Below, in pieces: positions 7,350 through 15,046 of a stretch of 15,702 nt of DNA; position 1 is the first letter of the stretch, and each line of letters opens with the position of its first letter. The notes under the pieces are model-generated. The model ran no database searches, was not told where the DNA came from, and saw only the letters and a program-made list of their open reading frames with translations. Made by a program: the position numbers and the translations under genes. Source of the DNA: UBA1731 sp963626295 (GTDB lineage Bacteria; Verrucomicrobiota; Kiritimatiellia; RFP12; UBA1067); the NCBI GenBank assembly GCA_963626295.1, contig CAVFWS010000041.1, forward strand, positions 1 to 15,702, written 5' to 3'.

Positions 7350-8217
7350 GACCTGGAAGGACATCATTGGCCTCACCGAGGCGTACCTTCGGCAACACGA
7401 TGTGCCGGATGCCCAGGTCGCCGCCGAGTTGCTGGCCGCCCGCCTCCTCAAATGCGGACGGGGCTTCTTCGTTTCCCATGTCGAGGAGCCGGTGCAGGAG
7501 AATCACCTTGACGCGATGCGCCGGGCCATGGTGCGGCTTTCGGGAGGCGAACCGCTGCAGTATGTGCTCGGCGAATGGGATTTCCGTTCGCTTACGCTGA
7601 AGTGCGACAGGAGGGCTTTGATCCCCAGGCCGGAAACCGAGGAGCTCGTGGAGCGGGTGATAAGGCACGTGAAGGGTTCGCCCCCCGCATCGTCTGCGCC
7701 CGGCAGACCGTTCATCGTCGACCTTGGCACGGGAAGCGGGTGCATAATACTGAGCCTCGCAAAAGAGCTTGGCGACGGGATCTTCCTCGGCACGGACGTC
7801 TCGGCCGATGCGGTATCGCTTGCGACGGAAAACGCCAGGCTATGCGGACTCGACGACAAGGTGAAGTTCGCTGTCGCTGACGGACTCGACGAATTCGAGC
7901 CGGAATCCGTTGACGTCATAGTGTCAAACCCGCCATACGTGTCCATCTCCGAATACGAAGGGCTGGACCCAAGGGTGCGCGATTTCGAGCCGAAAACGGC
8001 ACTTGTCGGCGGCGAAAGGGGATTGGACTACTACGATGCGTTCGTGGGCGACGCGATGAACGTGCTGCGTCCGGGCGGCGCAATCTTCCTCGAAATAGGC
8101 GAGGGGCAAGGAGAGGCTTTGCGGCATATGCTGTTTGACTACGGCTTTTGCGACATCCTGATAGAAAAGGATTTCGCAAACCACGACCGGTATGCTTCGG
8201 CAAAAATGCAATCGTGA
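7350..8217 (+). CDS. prmC: Peptide chain release factor N5-glutamine methyltransferase, start codon in gap
   Basis: Methylates the glutamine of the GGQ motif in release factors RF1/RF2, using S-adenosylmethionine. 288 residues are visible. An N-terminal helical domain (TWKDIIGLTEAYLRQ to about residue 75) is followed by the hallmark GEWDFRSLTLKCDRRALIPRPETEELVE, the SAM-binding VDLGTGSGCIILSLA and the catalytic SNPPYVS (Asn codon at 7927). Then come ALVGGERGLDYYDA and LEIGEGQG. The first base after the Ns, G at 7350, is the third base of the preceding codon; with ACC TGG following, it is probably the G of a lost start codon (M-T-W). The length then matches PrmC. The GH31 gene starts 19 bases after the stop, suggesting co-transcription. 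Confidence 0.93.
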
Positions 8218-8236
8218 ATCGAAAGGCGGTGCACAT

Positions 8237-9859
8237 ATGAAAACGAATGTAATTAAGTCAGTTCTCTCCGCCATGCTTGTGGCGGTGTCCGGCGGCTCCT
8301 TTGCCGACGTACTGAACGTAGCGATGCTGAACAACGAGAAATGGTGGGGAGCCGCGAACCACTTCGGCGCAAAGATGCCATTCACGTCCGGCACCAGCCT
8401 GGCGATTGATCTGCGCAAGGACAACTACTCCAACCAATCGGCATCTATGCTGATCTCCGACAAGGGAAGGGTGATCTGGTGCGACGATCAGGCATCCATA
8501 AAGATGACCAACGGAACCATCACCGTCGAATGCGCGACCTCCAAGCCGATCATGCGCCATCCGGGCAAGACGCTTCGCGATGCGTTCAGGCATGCGTCTG
8601 GCACATGGTTCCCGTCCGACGGCAAGACGCCCGATCTGCTGTTCTTTTCCGCGCCGCAGTACAATACATGGATCGAGCTTACGTATCACCAGAATGAGAA
8701 GGACATCCTCAACTACGCGAAATCGATGCTGGACAACGGTCTGCCGCCCGGCGTCCTGATGATAGACGACACCTGGCAGGCCGGATATGGCGATTGGCGG
8801 TTCGATCCTGCCCGCTTCAGCGACCCCAAGGGGATGATGGACAAGCTTCATGCGATGGGGTACAAGGTCATACTCTGGATGTGCCCATGGGTAAGCATGG
8901 ATTCGCCGTCTTTCCGACGGATCGCATGGGGCGTCAATCCTGATGACGTCAAGGGATATCCGACGAAGGGCGGATTCCTCATGGATGGCGACGTCCCGGC
9001 GGCTTCGAGCTGGTGGAACGGCTATTCCGCGCTGCTCGACCTCACGCACCCAAACGGACGCGCATGGTTCAAGGAGCAGCTCGACAGGCTTGTCCGCGAT
9101 TTCGGCGCAGACGGATTCAAGCTTGACGGCGGCGCAGTGCCGCACTATTCCCGTGGGTACCGTTGCGCCAAGAAGGACGCCACAAGCGGAGAGCAGGTTC
9201 TGGCCTACGCCAGGTTCGCCCTCGAATACCCCGTGTGCGAATACCGCAACGCCTGGCGGTTCCAGGGGCAGCCCGTGGTGGAGCGCCTGCACGACAAGAG
9301 CCATACCTGGCAGGCGCTTCAGGCACTGGTGCCGGACATGATCGCGGGTGGGCTGCTCGGGCATCCGTTCATGTGCCCTGACATGATCGGCGGCGGCTCT
9401 TGGACGGCATTCCTGCCCGGCAGCGACTTCGATCCCGAGCTCTACGTCCGTTCGGCGCAGGTGCATGCGCTGTGCCCGATGATGCAGTTCTCCGCATCGC
9501 CGTGGCGCGTGCTTGACAAGGAGAAGCAGCAGATCGTAAAGAATACCGTTGCGCTCCGGCAGAAATACGCACCGAAATTCGTGGAACTTGCCCGCCAGAG
9601 TGGGCATACGGGCGAGCCGATGCTCAGAAACCTTGAGTACAACTTTCCGGGGATTGGCTACAGCGAGATATCCGATGAGTTCATGATGGGGGACGACCTG
9701 CTCGTGGCTCCCGTAGTTGAGAAGGGGCAGGCAGAACGCAAGGTGGTGATCCCTCCCGGCAAATGGGTTGCCGACGATGGCAGCGAGGTGACCGGCCCCA
9801 CGACGATTACGGTCAAGACGCCCCTGACGCGCTTGCCCCATTTCAATCTCAAGAAATAG
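8237..9859 (+). CDS. Secreted glycoside hydrolase family 31 enzyme
   Basis: An exported 540-aa alpha-glycosidase; the exact sugar is not determinable. The N-terminus MKTNVIKSVLSAMLVAVSGG followed by SFA-D looks like a Sec signal peptide cleaved near residue 24. The GH31 barrel shows GVLMIDDTWQ, GDWRFDPARFSDPKGMMDKL, GYKVILWMCPWVS, then the nucleophile motif GFKLDGG (D297) and the likely acid/base Asp in RLHDKSHTWQAL (D353, in the place of the usual GD-N-x-x-TW). CPDMIGGGSW and MMGDDLLVAPVVEKGQ follow. It lacks the long N-terminal domains of large GH31 enzymes. The start at 8237 is chosen for its AAAGGCGG site and signal peptide; the in-frame ATG at 8192 lies inside prmC. It sits between prmC and a yggS-like gene, an odd place for a carbohydrate enzyme. 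Confidence 0.88.
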   Translation: MKTNVIKSVLSAMLVAVSGGSFADVLNVAMLNNEKWWGAANHFGAKMPFTSGTSLAIDLRKDNYSNQSASMLISDKGRVIWCDDQASIKMTNGTITVECATSKPIMRHPGKTLRDAFRHASGTWFPSDGKTPDLLFFSAPQYNTWIELTYHQNEKDILNYAKSMLDNGLPPGVLMIDDTWQAGYGDWRFDPARFSDPKGMMDKLHAMGYKVILWMCPWVSMDSPSFRRIAWGVNPDDVKGYPTKGGFLMDGDVPAASSWWNGYSALLDLTHPNGRAWFKEQLDRLVRDFGADGFKLDGGAVPHYSRGYRCAKKDATSGEQVLAYARFALEYPVCEYRNAWRFQGQPVVERLHDKSHTWQALQALVPDMIAGGLLGHPFMCPDMIGGGSWTAFLPGSDFDPELYVRSAQVHALCPMMQFSASPWRVLDKEKQQIVKNTVALRQKYAPKFVELARQSGHTGEPMLRNLEYNFPGIGYSEISDEFMMGDDLLVAPVVEKGQAERKVVIPPGKWVADDGSEVTGPTTITVKTPLTRLPHFNLKK

Positions 9860-9874
9860 GACCGACGGCCCGAC

Positions 9875-10651
9875 ATGCAGGAACTCTCCTCTATATTGGA
9901 AGGCGTAAGGGACAGGATTTCCGTTGCGTGCAAACGTGCGCACAGGAATGTCTCTGACGTGGAGATCATCGCCGTCACAAAGACCCATGGCGCCGAAGTG
10001 GTTCGCGAGGCATGGGATGCCGGACTAAAGATCGTCGGGGAGAACAAGGTACAGGAAGCGATGTGGAAACAGCCGCTCTCGGTATCTGGTCCGGAATGGC
10101 ATCTGATTGGCCACCTACAGCGCAACAAGGTGCGCCATGCACTCGAAATCTTCGAATGCTTCCACTCCGTGGATTCCGTTCCGCTGATCGACAGGATCGA
10201 GAGTGTCGCAGCAGAAATCGGGAAGCGGCCTCGCATCCTGCTTGAGGTAAACACTTCGGGTGAGCGATCCAAGGACGGCATGAAGCCTTCGGATGTGCCG
10301 ATGGCGGTCGAGCACATCATGTCCAGATGTCCGTCATTGACCCTTGAGGGATTCATGACGATGGCTCCGTTCTTCCCGAAGGAGAGGATCGAGCAGACCC
10401 GTCCATGCTTTAGCGGCCTGCGGGAACTGCGCGATGCGATGGAAGTTGAGTTCGGCGCAAAGTTTCCCCGCCTGTCCATGGGGATGAGCGGCGACTACCC
10501 GATTGCTGTAGAGGAGGGGGCCACCTGGCTGCGGCTCGGCACGATACTGTTCGGGGAACGGCCAAAGGCCAAGCCCATGCGCGCAGTAGATGCCGGCGAC
10601 GCCGGTGAGTCCGGGGAGGGCGGCGGCAATTACGACCGCATACTCGATTAG
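9875..10651 (+). CDS. YggS/PLPBP-family pyridoxal phosphate homeostasis protein
   Basis: A cytoplasmic PLP-binding protein with an alanine-racemase-like barrel; members help control PLP and amino-acid pools and have no known enzyme activity. Motifs are EIIAVTKTH (PLP lysine K36), IVGENKVQEA, EWHLIGHLQRNKVRH, ILLEVNTSGERSKDG, LEGFMTMAPF, SMGMSGDYPIAVEEGATWLR and LGTILFGERP. Its 258 aa are slightly longer than most because of a Gly/Asp/Glu-rich tail of about 25 residues after FGERP. It begins 15 bases after the GH31 stop without a strong ribosome-binding site, consistent with being the last gene of the prmC-GH31 transcript. Confidence 0.93.
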   Translation: MQELSSILEGVRDRISVACKRAHRNVSDVEIIAVTKTHGAEVVREAWDAGLKIVGENKVQEAMWKQPLSVSGPEWHLIGHLQRNKVRHALEIFECFHSVDSVPLIDRIESVAAEIGKRPRILLEVNTSGERSKDGMKPSDVPMAVEHIMSRCPSLTLEGFMTMAPFFPKERIEQTRPCFSGLRELRDAMEVEFGAKFPRLSMGMSGDYPIAVEEGATWLRLGTILFGERPKAKPMRAVDAGDAGESGEGGGNYDRILD

Positions 10652-10658
10652 GCGTTTA

Positions 10659-10667
10659 TGGTATAAT
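10659..10667 (+). promoter_or_regulatory. Extended -10 promoter upstream of purC
   Basis: TGGTATAAT (TATAAT at 10662-10667) lies 29 bases upstream of the purC ATG. No recognisable -35 is present at the normal distance. GAAAGG in the leader serves as a ribosome-binding site. This is the third instance of this promoter form in the window. Confidence 0.65.
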
Positions 10668-10696
10668 ACGGAAACTATTGAAAGGTATCTGCACTG

Positions 10697-11596
10697 ATGA
10701 AATACGACAAAAACCATGCTTTGCTGGAATGCGAAATTCCGGGTATTCAGTCCAAAAGCGGCAAGGTTCGCGATGTATACGATCTTGGCGACAAATTGCT
10801 CATGGTCGTTACGGACCGCATAAGCGCGTTTGACGTGATCCTTCCGTGCGGTGTTCCGGACAAGGGCAAGGTATTGAACCAGCTTTCGCTTTTCTGGATG
10901 GATTTCCTTGGAATGAAGAATCACCTCATCACCGCCAACGTGGATGAGTATCCGGCCGAACTGCAGCCGTACAAGGAAGATCTCCGCGGACGCTCCATGC
11001 TTGTCAGTAAGGTGAAGATGGTTGAGGTTGAATGCATCGCTCGCGGATATCTCACCGGGTCCGGATGGAAGGAATACCAAAGGCACGGCACCGTAAACGG
11101 CGAAAGGCTCCGTGAAGGCTATCAGAACGCATCCAAGCTTGATGCCGTGCTATTCACCCCGACCACAAAGGCGGCAATTGGCGGACATGACGAGGCTATC
11201 GACTATAGGCAGACGGAAGCGCTTGTTGGGGCGGAGACAGCGAAGCTGCTCAAGGATGCGACAATCGGCCTATACACCAAGGCGGCGGATTTTGCGCTTG
11301 AGCATGGCGTTATAATCGCCGACACCAAATTCGAGTTCGGAATCGATGCGGATGGATCGCTCATCCTCGCCGACGAGGTTCTTACGCCGGATTCGTCGCG
11401 ATTCTGGCCCAAGGCGCTATATTCCGTGGGGAAGAACCCTCCGTCGCTTGACAAGCAGTTTGTGCGCGACTGGCTCGATTCCATCAATTTCAACCATCAG
11501 CCGCCGGGTCCGGTGCTTCCGGATGACGTGATCAACCGTACGAGGGAGATATACGTAAAGGCCTACGAGGAACTTTCCGGCCAGTCGTTCAGCTAA
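10697..11596 (+). CDS. purC: Phosphoribosylaminoimidazole-succinocarboxamide synthase
   Basis: SAICAR synthase, which joins aspartate to CAIR using ATP in purine synthesis, one step ahead of the PurB step that makes AICAR. The protein has 299 aa. Landmarks are SGKVRDVYDLGDKLLMVVTD, RISAFDVILP, VLNQLSLFW, SMLVSKVKMVEVECIARGYL, TGSGWKEY, FTPTTKAAIGGHDEAI, IIADTKFEFGID, LADEVLTPDSSRFWP and DKQFVRDWL. The length and C-terminal PPGPVLPDDVINRTREIY fit the longer PurC type. It is expressed from its own extended -10 promoter and so is a separate unit from the AICAR transformylase gene about 4 kb upstream. ybaB and recR follow after 41 bases. Confidence 0.97.
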   Translation: MKYDKNHALLECEIPGIQSKSGKVRDVYDLGDKLLMVVTDRISAFDVILPCGVPDKGKVLNQLSLFWMDFLGMKNHLITANVDEYPAELQPYKEDLRGRSMLVSKVKMVEVECIARGYLTGSGWKEYQRHGTVNGERLREGYQNASKLDAVLFTPTTKAAIGGHDEAIDYRQTEALVGAETAKLLKDATIGLYTKAADFALEHGVIIADTKFEFGIDADGSLILADEVLTPDSSRFWPKALYSVGKNPPSLDKQFVRDWLDSINFNHQPPGPVLPDDVINRTREIYVKAYEELSGQSFS

Positions 11597-11637
11597 GGCT
11601 TCCACACATATTGAAAAGAAAGTGATAAAGGATAATA

Positions 11638-11955
11638 ATGGGTATCTTTGACCAGGTGAAACAGGCGATGCAGATGCGTTCGGAAACGAAGCGCATCCAG
11701 CAGGAGATAGAGAAGATCAGCGTAGACTATTCGAACGGCGGCATCACCGTGACGGCCAAGGGCGATTTCACGATCTCGAGAATCAGCATCTCGCCCGAGA
11801 CGTGGGCCGAGGTGGCGGCAGGCAAGCACGACCGTTTCGAGACGATGCTTTTCAACGTAGTCAATGGTGCGCTGAAGAGCGTAAAGAAGACGACCCAGGA
11901 ACACATGGCCAAAGTCATGCAGGCGGGGGGAATGGGTGGTCTCTTCGGCAAGTAA
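11638..11955 (+). CDS. ybaB: YbaB/EbfC-family nucleoid-associated protein
   Basis: A small dimeric DNA-binding protein found next to recR in many bacteria. Its 105 aa match the family: an N-terminal helix (FDQVKQAMQMRSETKRIQQEIEK), a beta region (ISVDYSNGGITVTAKGDFTISRISI), then helices, and a Met/Gly-rich end (MQAGGMGGLFGK). AAAGGA precedes the ATG. The stop is directly followed by the ATG of recR with zero spacing, the classic ybaB-recR pairing. Confidence 0.92.
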   Translation: MGIFDQVKQAMQMRSETKRIQQEIEKISVDYSNGGITVTAKGDFTISRISISPETWAEVAAGKHDRFETMLFNVVNGALKSVKKTTQEHMAKVMQAGGMGGLFGK

Positions 11956-12558
11956 ATGATCGCTCCGATCGAGGATCTTACGCGGATTCTCTCAAAGCTT
12001 CCTGGCCTTGGGAAACGATCTGCCTCAAGGGCGGCCCTTGCCTTGCTCAGGGAGCCGATCAGGCTTCTTGATCCATTGTCATGGGCGCTGAAGACGGCAC
12101 GCGATTCGGTAGTGTGCTGCTCACGGTGCGGGGCCTTTACGGTTCGGGATGAGGATCCGTGCAGGCTGTGCGTCGATGCGTTGAGGGATGGCACTGTGGT
12201 ATGCGTTGTCGAAGAGCCTGCCGACATATTGCCGATAGAGGCTTCCGGCGCATTCAGGGGCAGATACCATGTCCTTGGCGGGAAATTGTCGCCGACCCAT
12301 AGGATCGGTCCCGACAAGCTGCGATTCAAGGAATTGGGCGAAAGGGTCCTGAGCGAACGGTTCTCGGAAGTCCTCATCGCGGTGTCAACGGACATTGAAG
12401 GGGATGCCACCGCCGGATACCTGGCGGAGTATCTGGCGAATGTCGGGACGCAGGTGCGTGTCTCCCGGCTTGCTTTCGGGCTTCCGGCCGATTCCGGAGT
12501 ATCCTATTCCGACCCCCTGACGTTGCGGCGCGCCATAAACAGGCGCACCGAAGTATAG
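11956..12558 (+). CDS. recR: Recombination mediator protein RecR
   Basis: Acts with RecF/RecO to load RecA on gapped DNA. 200 aa, full length. It has a helix-hairpin-helix start (LSKLPGLGKRSASRAALALL, residues 12-31), a four-Cys zinc finger at C55, C58, C69 and C72 (CSRCG...CRLC), and a Toprim domain beginning VVCVVEEPADILPIEASG (about 81-98) with the YHVLGGKLSP segment, followed by VLIAVSTDIEGDATAGYLAEYL. The start is fixed by the ATG abutting the ybaB stop, which implies translational coupling. Confidence 0.96.
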   Translation: MIAPIEDLTRILSKLPGLGKRSASRAALALLREPIRLLDPLSWALKTARDSVVCCSRCGAFTVRDEDPCRLCVDALRDGTVVCVVEEPADILPIEASGAFRGRYHVLGGKLSPTHRIGPDKLRFKELGERVLSERFSEVLIAVSTDIEGDATAGYLAEYLANVGTQVRVSRLAFGLPADSGVSYSDPLTLRRAINRRTEV

Positions 12559-12613
12559 CGTGTGGAATGGCTTTGTGTCAACCAGTATCAAAAGTAAATG
12601 AAAGGCTAAAACA

Positions 12614-13462
12614 ATGCTTGTAAGTATGAGGGAAATCCTTGCGGATGCCGTAAGGGGCAACTATGCCGTAGGCGGGTTCAACTGCGCGTCCCTTGAATCC
12701 GCAATGGGCGCAATAAGGGCGTCAGAGGAATTGGGCATACCTTTTATTCTGCAGCATGCGCCAGCGCATGAGAAGTACATCCCGCTTGCCGTTGCCGGGC
12801 CCATAATGATCCAGCTGGCCCGTGCCGCCAAGACGCCCGTGGCGGTGCATCTCGACCATGGGGACTCCATCGAGATTTGCCTTAGGGCGTTGGCCATGGG
12901 CTTTACGTCCGTGATGTTCGATGGCTCTGCGCTTCCCTATGAGGAGAACATGAAGGCCACGGCTTTCGTCGCAAAGACCGCGCATACCCTTGGCGCCACT
13001 ACCGAAGCGGAACTTGGATCCATGCCGCACAACTTCAATGGCGAACTGAAGGAGTATACGCCGGAAGACTTCTACACCAAGCCTGATGAAGCCGCCAGGT
13101 TCGTCCAGACAACTGGAGTTGACGCCCTGGCGATTTCATTCGGGACTGTCCATGGAGTATACAAGACGACCCCAAAGCTCTCTTTCGGCGTGATTGATGA
13201 AGTCAGGAAGTCCACCGGCGACCTTCCGCTTGTGATGCATGGTGGTTCAGGCCTTTCCGCCGATGATTACCGTCAGGCGATAGGCAAGGGCATCCGCAAG
13301 ATCAACTACTACACGTATGGAGCCCTCGCCGGCGGGAAGGGCGTATATGGCATCGTGAAGCGGATCCCCGAAGGGCTTCAGTTCCACGATGTCGCAACAT
13401 GCGTGACTGGCGCGATTGCCGACGACGTGAAAAGGGTGATGAGACTCTTCAAGGCCGATTGA
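12614..13462 (+). CDS. Class II fructose-bisphosphate aldolase-family protein
   Basis: A zinc-dependent class II aldolase (FbaA/GatY/KbaY family); cleaves a hexose bisphosphate, most often fructose-1,6-bisphosphate. 282 aa. Visible are YAVGGFNCASLESAMGAI, the catalytic and metal motif VAVHLDHGDS (D81, H82), TEAELGS, the metal-binding His in SFGTVHGVY (H180), LVMHGGSGL (H209) and the phosphate-site KINYYTYGALAG. The glycolytic and tagatose-specific versions cannot be separated by eye; fructose bisphosphate is the default. ATGs occur at 12614 and 12626; MLVSMREIL fits the family N-terminus, so 12614 is chosen. It is separated from recR by 55 bases with no clear promoter, and followed by a terminator-like hairpin. 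Confidence 0.92.
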   Translation: MLVSMREILADAVRGNYAVGGFNCASLESAMGAIRASEELGIPFILQHAPAHEKYIPLAVAGPIMIQLARAAKTPVAVHLDHGDSIEICLRALAMGFTSVMFDGSALPYEENMKATAFVAKTAHTLGATTEAELGSMPHNFNGELKEYTPEDFYTKPDEAARFVQTTGVDALAISFGTVHGVYKTTPKLSFGVIDEVRKSTGDLPLVMHGGSGLSADDYRQAIGKGIRKINYYTYGALAGGKGVYGIVKRIPEGLQFHDVATCVTGAIADDVKRVMRLFKAD

Positions 13463-13478
13463 CGCATTGATGAGATAT

Positions 13479-13497
13479 CCCGCCAAATGGCGGGTTT
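13479..13497 (+). terminator. Short intrinsic terminator-like hairpin after the aldolase gene
   Basis: CCCGCC (13479-13484), AAAT loop, GGCGGG (13489-13494), then TTT. The perfect 6-bp G:C stem 17 bases after the aldolase stop, between convergent genes, fits a transcription terminator, although the T-run is short. Confidence 0.6.
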
Positions 13498-13505
13498 GAA
13501 AGAAG

Positions 13506-13545
13506 GGGGACGCTACGGGGACTCAAGGGTTTCTGTGGCGTCCCC
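13506..13545 (-). terminator. Inverted repeat at the 3' end of the NYN gene
   Basis: GGGGACGC (13506-13513) pairs with GCGTCCCC (13538-13545), an 8-bp perfect stem with a 24-base loop that spans the stop codon of the minus-strand gene. On the minus strand it is followed by a pyrimidine-rich stretch. It may help end transcription of the convergent gene, but the long loop makes this weak. Confidence 0.3.
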
Positions 13546-14200
13546 TGCATCTGTCGCAGAAGAATTCGGCTCCGGCCCATGTGGTCTCTTCCTCGCGTCC
13601 ACACTGCCTGCAGATGCGCTTGACGAGTTCCCTCACGAGCCTTATGTCCGCCGCATGATCCTCCAGGCATATCTGCGTGAAATCCCCGACGCGAGGCTCG
13701 GCATAATCGGAAGGGGGGCGTCGCACCCCGACAAGCTGCACACGCTTTCCAAGGGATCTTGCCCGGCGGATCGCGGGGAGAAGATCAACGCTGTCGCTCA
13801 CTATTATCGCGATATCCATTATGCCCGGGAGAGACGAATAGTACACCAGGTTGGTCGCGATAGAGACGTCGACCCAGCTTCCGGCGGAACGACCATCTTC
13901 AGACGTCACGTCGATCTCGTGGATATCCGTATCATAGCCACACGTCCGGTCGAGGAAGTTGTAGAATGAATGCTGCTTTGACGTGTTGTAGCCAGACCGC
14001 GAGGAGGGGATTGTGCCGAAATAGAGGGTCCTGACAAGCGAAACGTCCTCATCAAGCGCGTCTGCGACGTCTTCGCACAGAGTACGCGGCAGCTTGGCGT
14101 AATCGATCTCGAAGTTGTTTTCGCCAAGCCTTGTGAAAAGGGCTGTTCTGTACTTGTAGAGCCAACCTCCATCAATGAAAACAATCGCCTTTTCCGACAT
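13523..14200 (-). CDS. Divergent NYN (PIN-like) nuclease-family protein with C-terminal zinc ribbon
   Basis: A 225-aa protein. It opens IVFIDGGWLYKYR, the first-Asp motif of NYN/LabA-like (DUF88) domains (D10). The second acidic motif is GSWVDVSIATNLVY (D111) and the third IAIIVSDSVDLLPAIRRARSLGKRVQ (D136, D139). NYN domains are usually metal-dependent RNases. Here the third motif reads SDSVDLLP rather than the usual SGDxDF, and the Asp often seen after D111 is Asn (N117), so activity is uncertain. The tail carries a CxxC-x14-CxxC zinc ribbon (C197, C200, C215, C218). The ATG has GAGG just upstream and begins 17 bases after the stop of the upstream membrane-protein gene, forming a two-gene operon. 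RNA processing or a defence function are possible; neither is shown. Confidence 0.78.
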   Translation of the reverse strand: MSEKAIVFIDGGWLYKYRTALFTRLGENNFEIDYAKLPRTLCEDVADALDEDVSLVRTLYFGTIPSSRSGYNTSKQHSFYNFLDRTCGYDTDIHEIDVTSEDGRSAGSWVDVSIATNLVYYSSLPGIMDIAIIVSDSVDLLPAIRRARSLGKRVQLVGVRRPPSDYAEPRVGDFTQICLEDHAADIRLVRELVKRICRQCGREEETTWAGAEFFCDRCRGRHRNP

Positions 14201-14217
14201 ATGTCCTCGTTTTCTGT

Positions 14218-14988
14218 CTATTGCGACTTTTTGGGGGTCTCAAGGAGAAACGGAACTTCGTCATCGTCATCGCTATTGAAGTATGTGACAGGCTTGAGGT
14301 CTGGCAAATTTGAACTCGGCTTTTGTTCAGTCACCTGACTCCGCCTTCTTGTTGCCGGCGGCGTTTCGCGAAGAGTCTGCGTTTGCCGGGCTGGTTGAGG
14401 CTGATATGAGGGGGAAGGGTATTGCTCTTCGTCCCTTTGTCTGTAATATTCGGGATACAGCCGCCTAAGGTGACGCTCCTTTGCGGCCTGGGCATCCGCC
14501 TCCTTCTTGGCCTTCTCACGCTCTCTCTGCAATTCCATCCGGGCCTTTTCAAGTTCGGCGATGCGCTCCCTGTCCCGGGCGTCGGCAATGGCCTTTGCCT
14601 CTTTCTGCTGCTGCTCGTAGGCGGCCTTCATCGATGCCTGTTCCCGCTCGAGGCGCTCGATTATGGGCCTGATCATGTCCTGCGCCGATGCCGACGAGAC
14701 CTGCGGCTGGACGACCGTCTGTTGCGGAACGGCCGCTTCACGATGACGCTCGTTCAATGCGTAGTCAAGAAGCCTGTCGGACAAAGCCTGGTTCCTGTTG
14801 ACCACGGTCGTGAGAACCAGAACAAACGTCACGACAACGACGACAAGCAGGATAATGAAGAACACGCTCAGTCCGAGCATCCGTTTCCGGGCCTTGGCCT
14901 GCTCCGCATCTATGTATTCCTGAAAAGCCTTGAGTACAGGGAAATCGTTAGAACCCTCAGAAGGCACTATGCTCAGCGTATTGTCCAT
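14218..14988 (-). CDS. Single-pass membrane protein with long coiled coil, unknown function
   Basis: I do not recognise this 256-aa protein. It has a ~36-residue N-terminal segment ending in basic residues (KARKRM), one strong membrane helix (about 37-63, very rich in Val/Leu/Ile), and a charged Glu/Lys/Arg/Ala helix that should form a coiled coil (about 105-175). A Pro/Gln/Ser/Thr-rich tail follows, with a DDDDEVPF patch close to the C-terminus. The basic residues before the helix predict that the N-terminus is cytoplasmic and the coiled coil lies outside the inner membrane. It is the first gene of a minus-strand operon with the NYN gene. Its 5' end abuts the dif-like site, so its leader and possible promoter (CATAAT-like on the minus strand) lie within that site. 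No clear ribosome-binding site is present except a GGGGG run from the dif-like spacer. Confidence 0.65.
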   Translation of the reverse strand: MDNTLSIVPSEGSNDFPVLKAFQEYIDAEQAKARKRMLGLSVFFIILLVVVVVTFVLVLTTVVNRNQALSDRLLDYALNERHREAAVPQQTVVQPQVSSASAQDMIRPIIERLEREQASMKAAYEQQQKEAKAIADARDRERIAELEKARMELQREREKAKKEADAQAAKERHLRRLYPEYYRQRDEEQYPSPSYQPQPARQTQTLRETPPATRRRSQVTEQKPSSNLPDLKPVTYFNSDDDDEVPFLLETPKKSQ

Positions 14989-15016
14989 AGTTTACATAAC
15001 CCCCATTATGCGTCAT
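14989..15016 (+). other. dif-like XerC/XerD recombination site (candidate prophage attachment site)
   Basis: Left arm AGTTTACATAA (14989-14999), spacer CCCCCA (15000-15005), right arm TTATGCGTCAT (15006-15016). On the minus strand, compared with E. coli dif, 18 of 28 positions agree, including the inner CGCATAA and TTATGT around a 6-bp spacer. The left arm is XerC-like (9 of 11) and the right arm is XerD-like only in its inner seven bases. It sits exactly where host-like genes end and small phage-like genes begin, as expected for an element that uses XerCD to integrate. It could also be coincidental promoter sequence. Confidence 0.55.
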
Positions 15017-15019
15017 AAT
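14991..15019 (+). promoter_or_regulatory. Promoter spanning the dif-like site, reading into phage-like genes
   Basis: TTTACA (14991-14996), 17-bp spacing, CATAAT (15014-15019), followed by ATGCGG as in the tyrS promoter. The -35 lies inside the left arm and the -10 begins inside the right arm. AAGGAG (15033-15038) then serves the ATG at 15047. Confidence 0.5.
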
Positions 15020-15046
15020 ATGCGGTGTTTTTAAGGAGAGATTTCA

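Noticed and set aside
8258..9988. 576-aa minus-strand open frame opposite the GH31 gene
   Set aside because: Antisense shadow of a clear GH31 coding sequence with signal peptide and catalytic motifs.
13487..13969. 160-aa plus-strand frame opposite the NYN gene
   Set aside because: Starts inside the terminator hairpin and is antisense to a protein with NYN and zinc-ribbon motifs.
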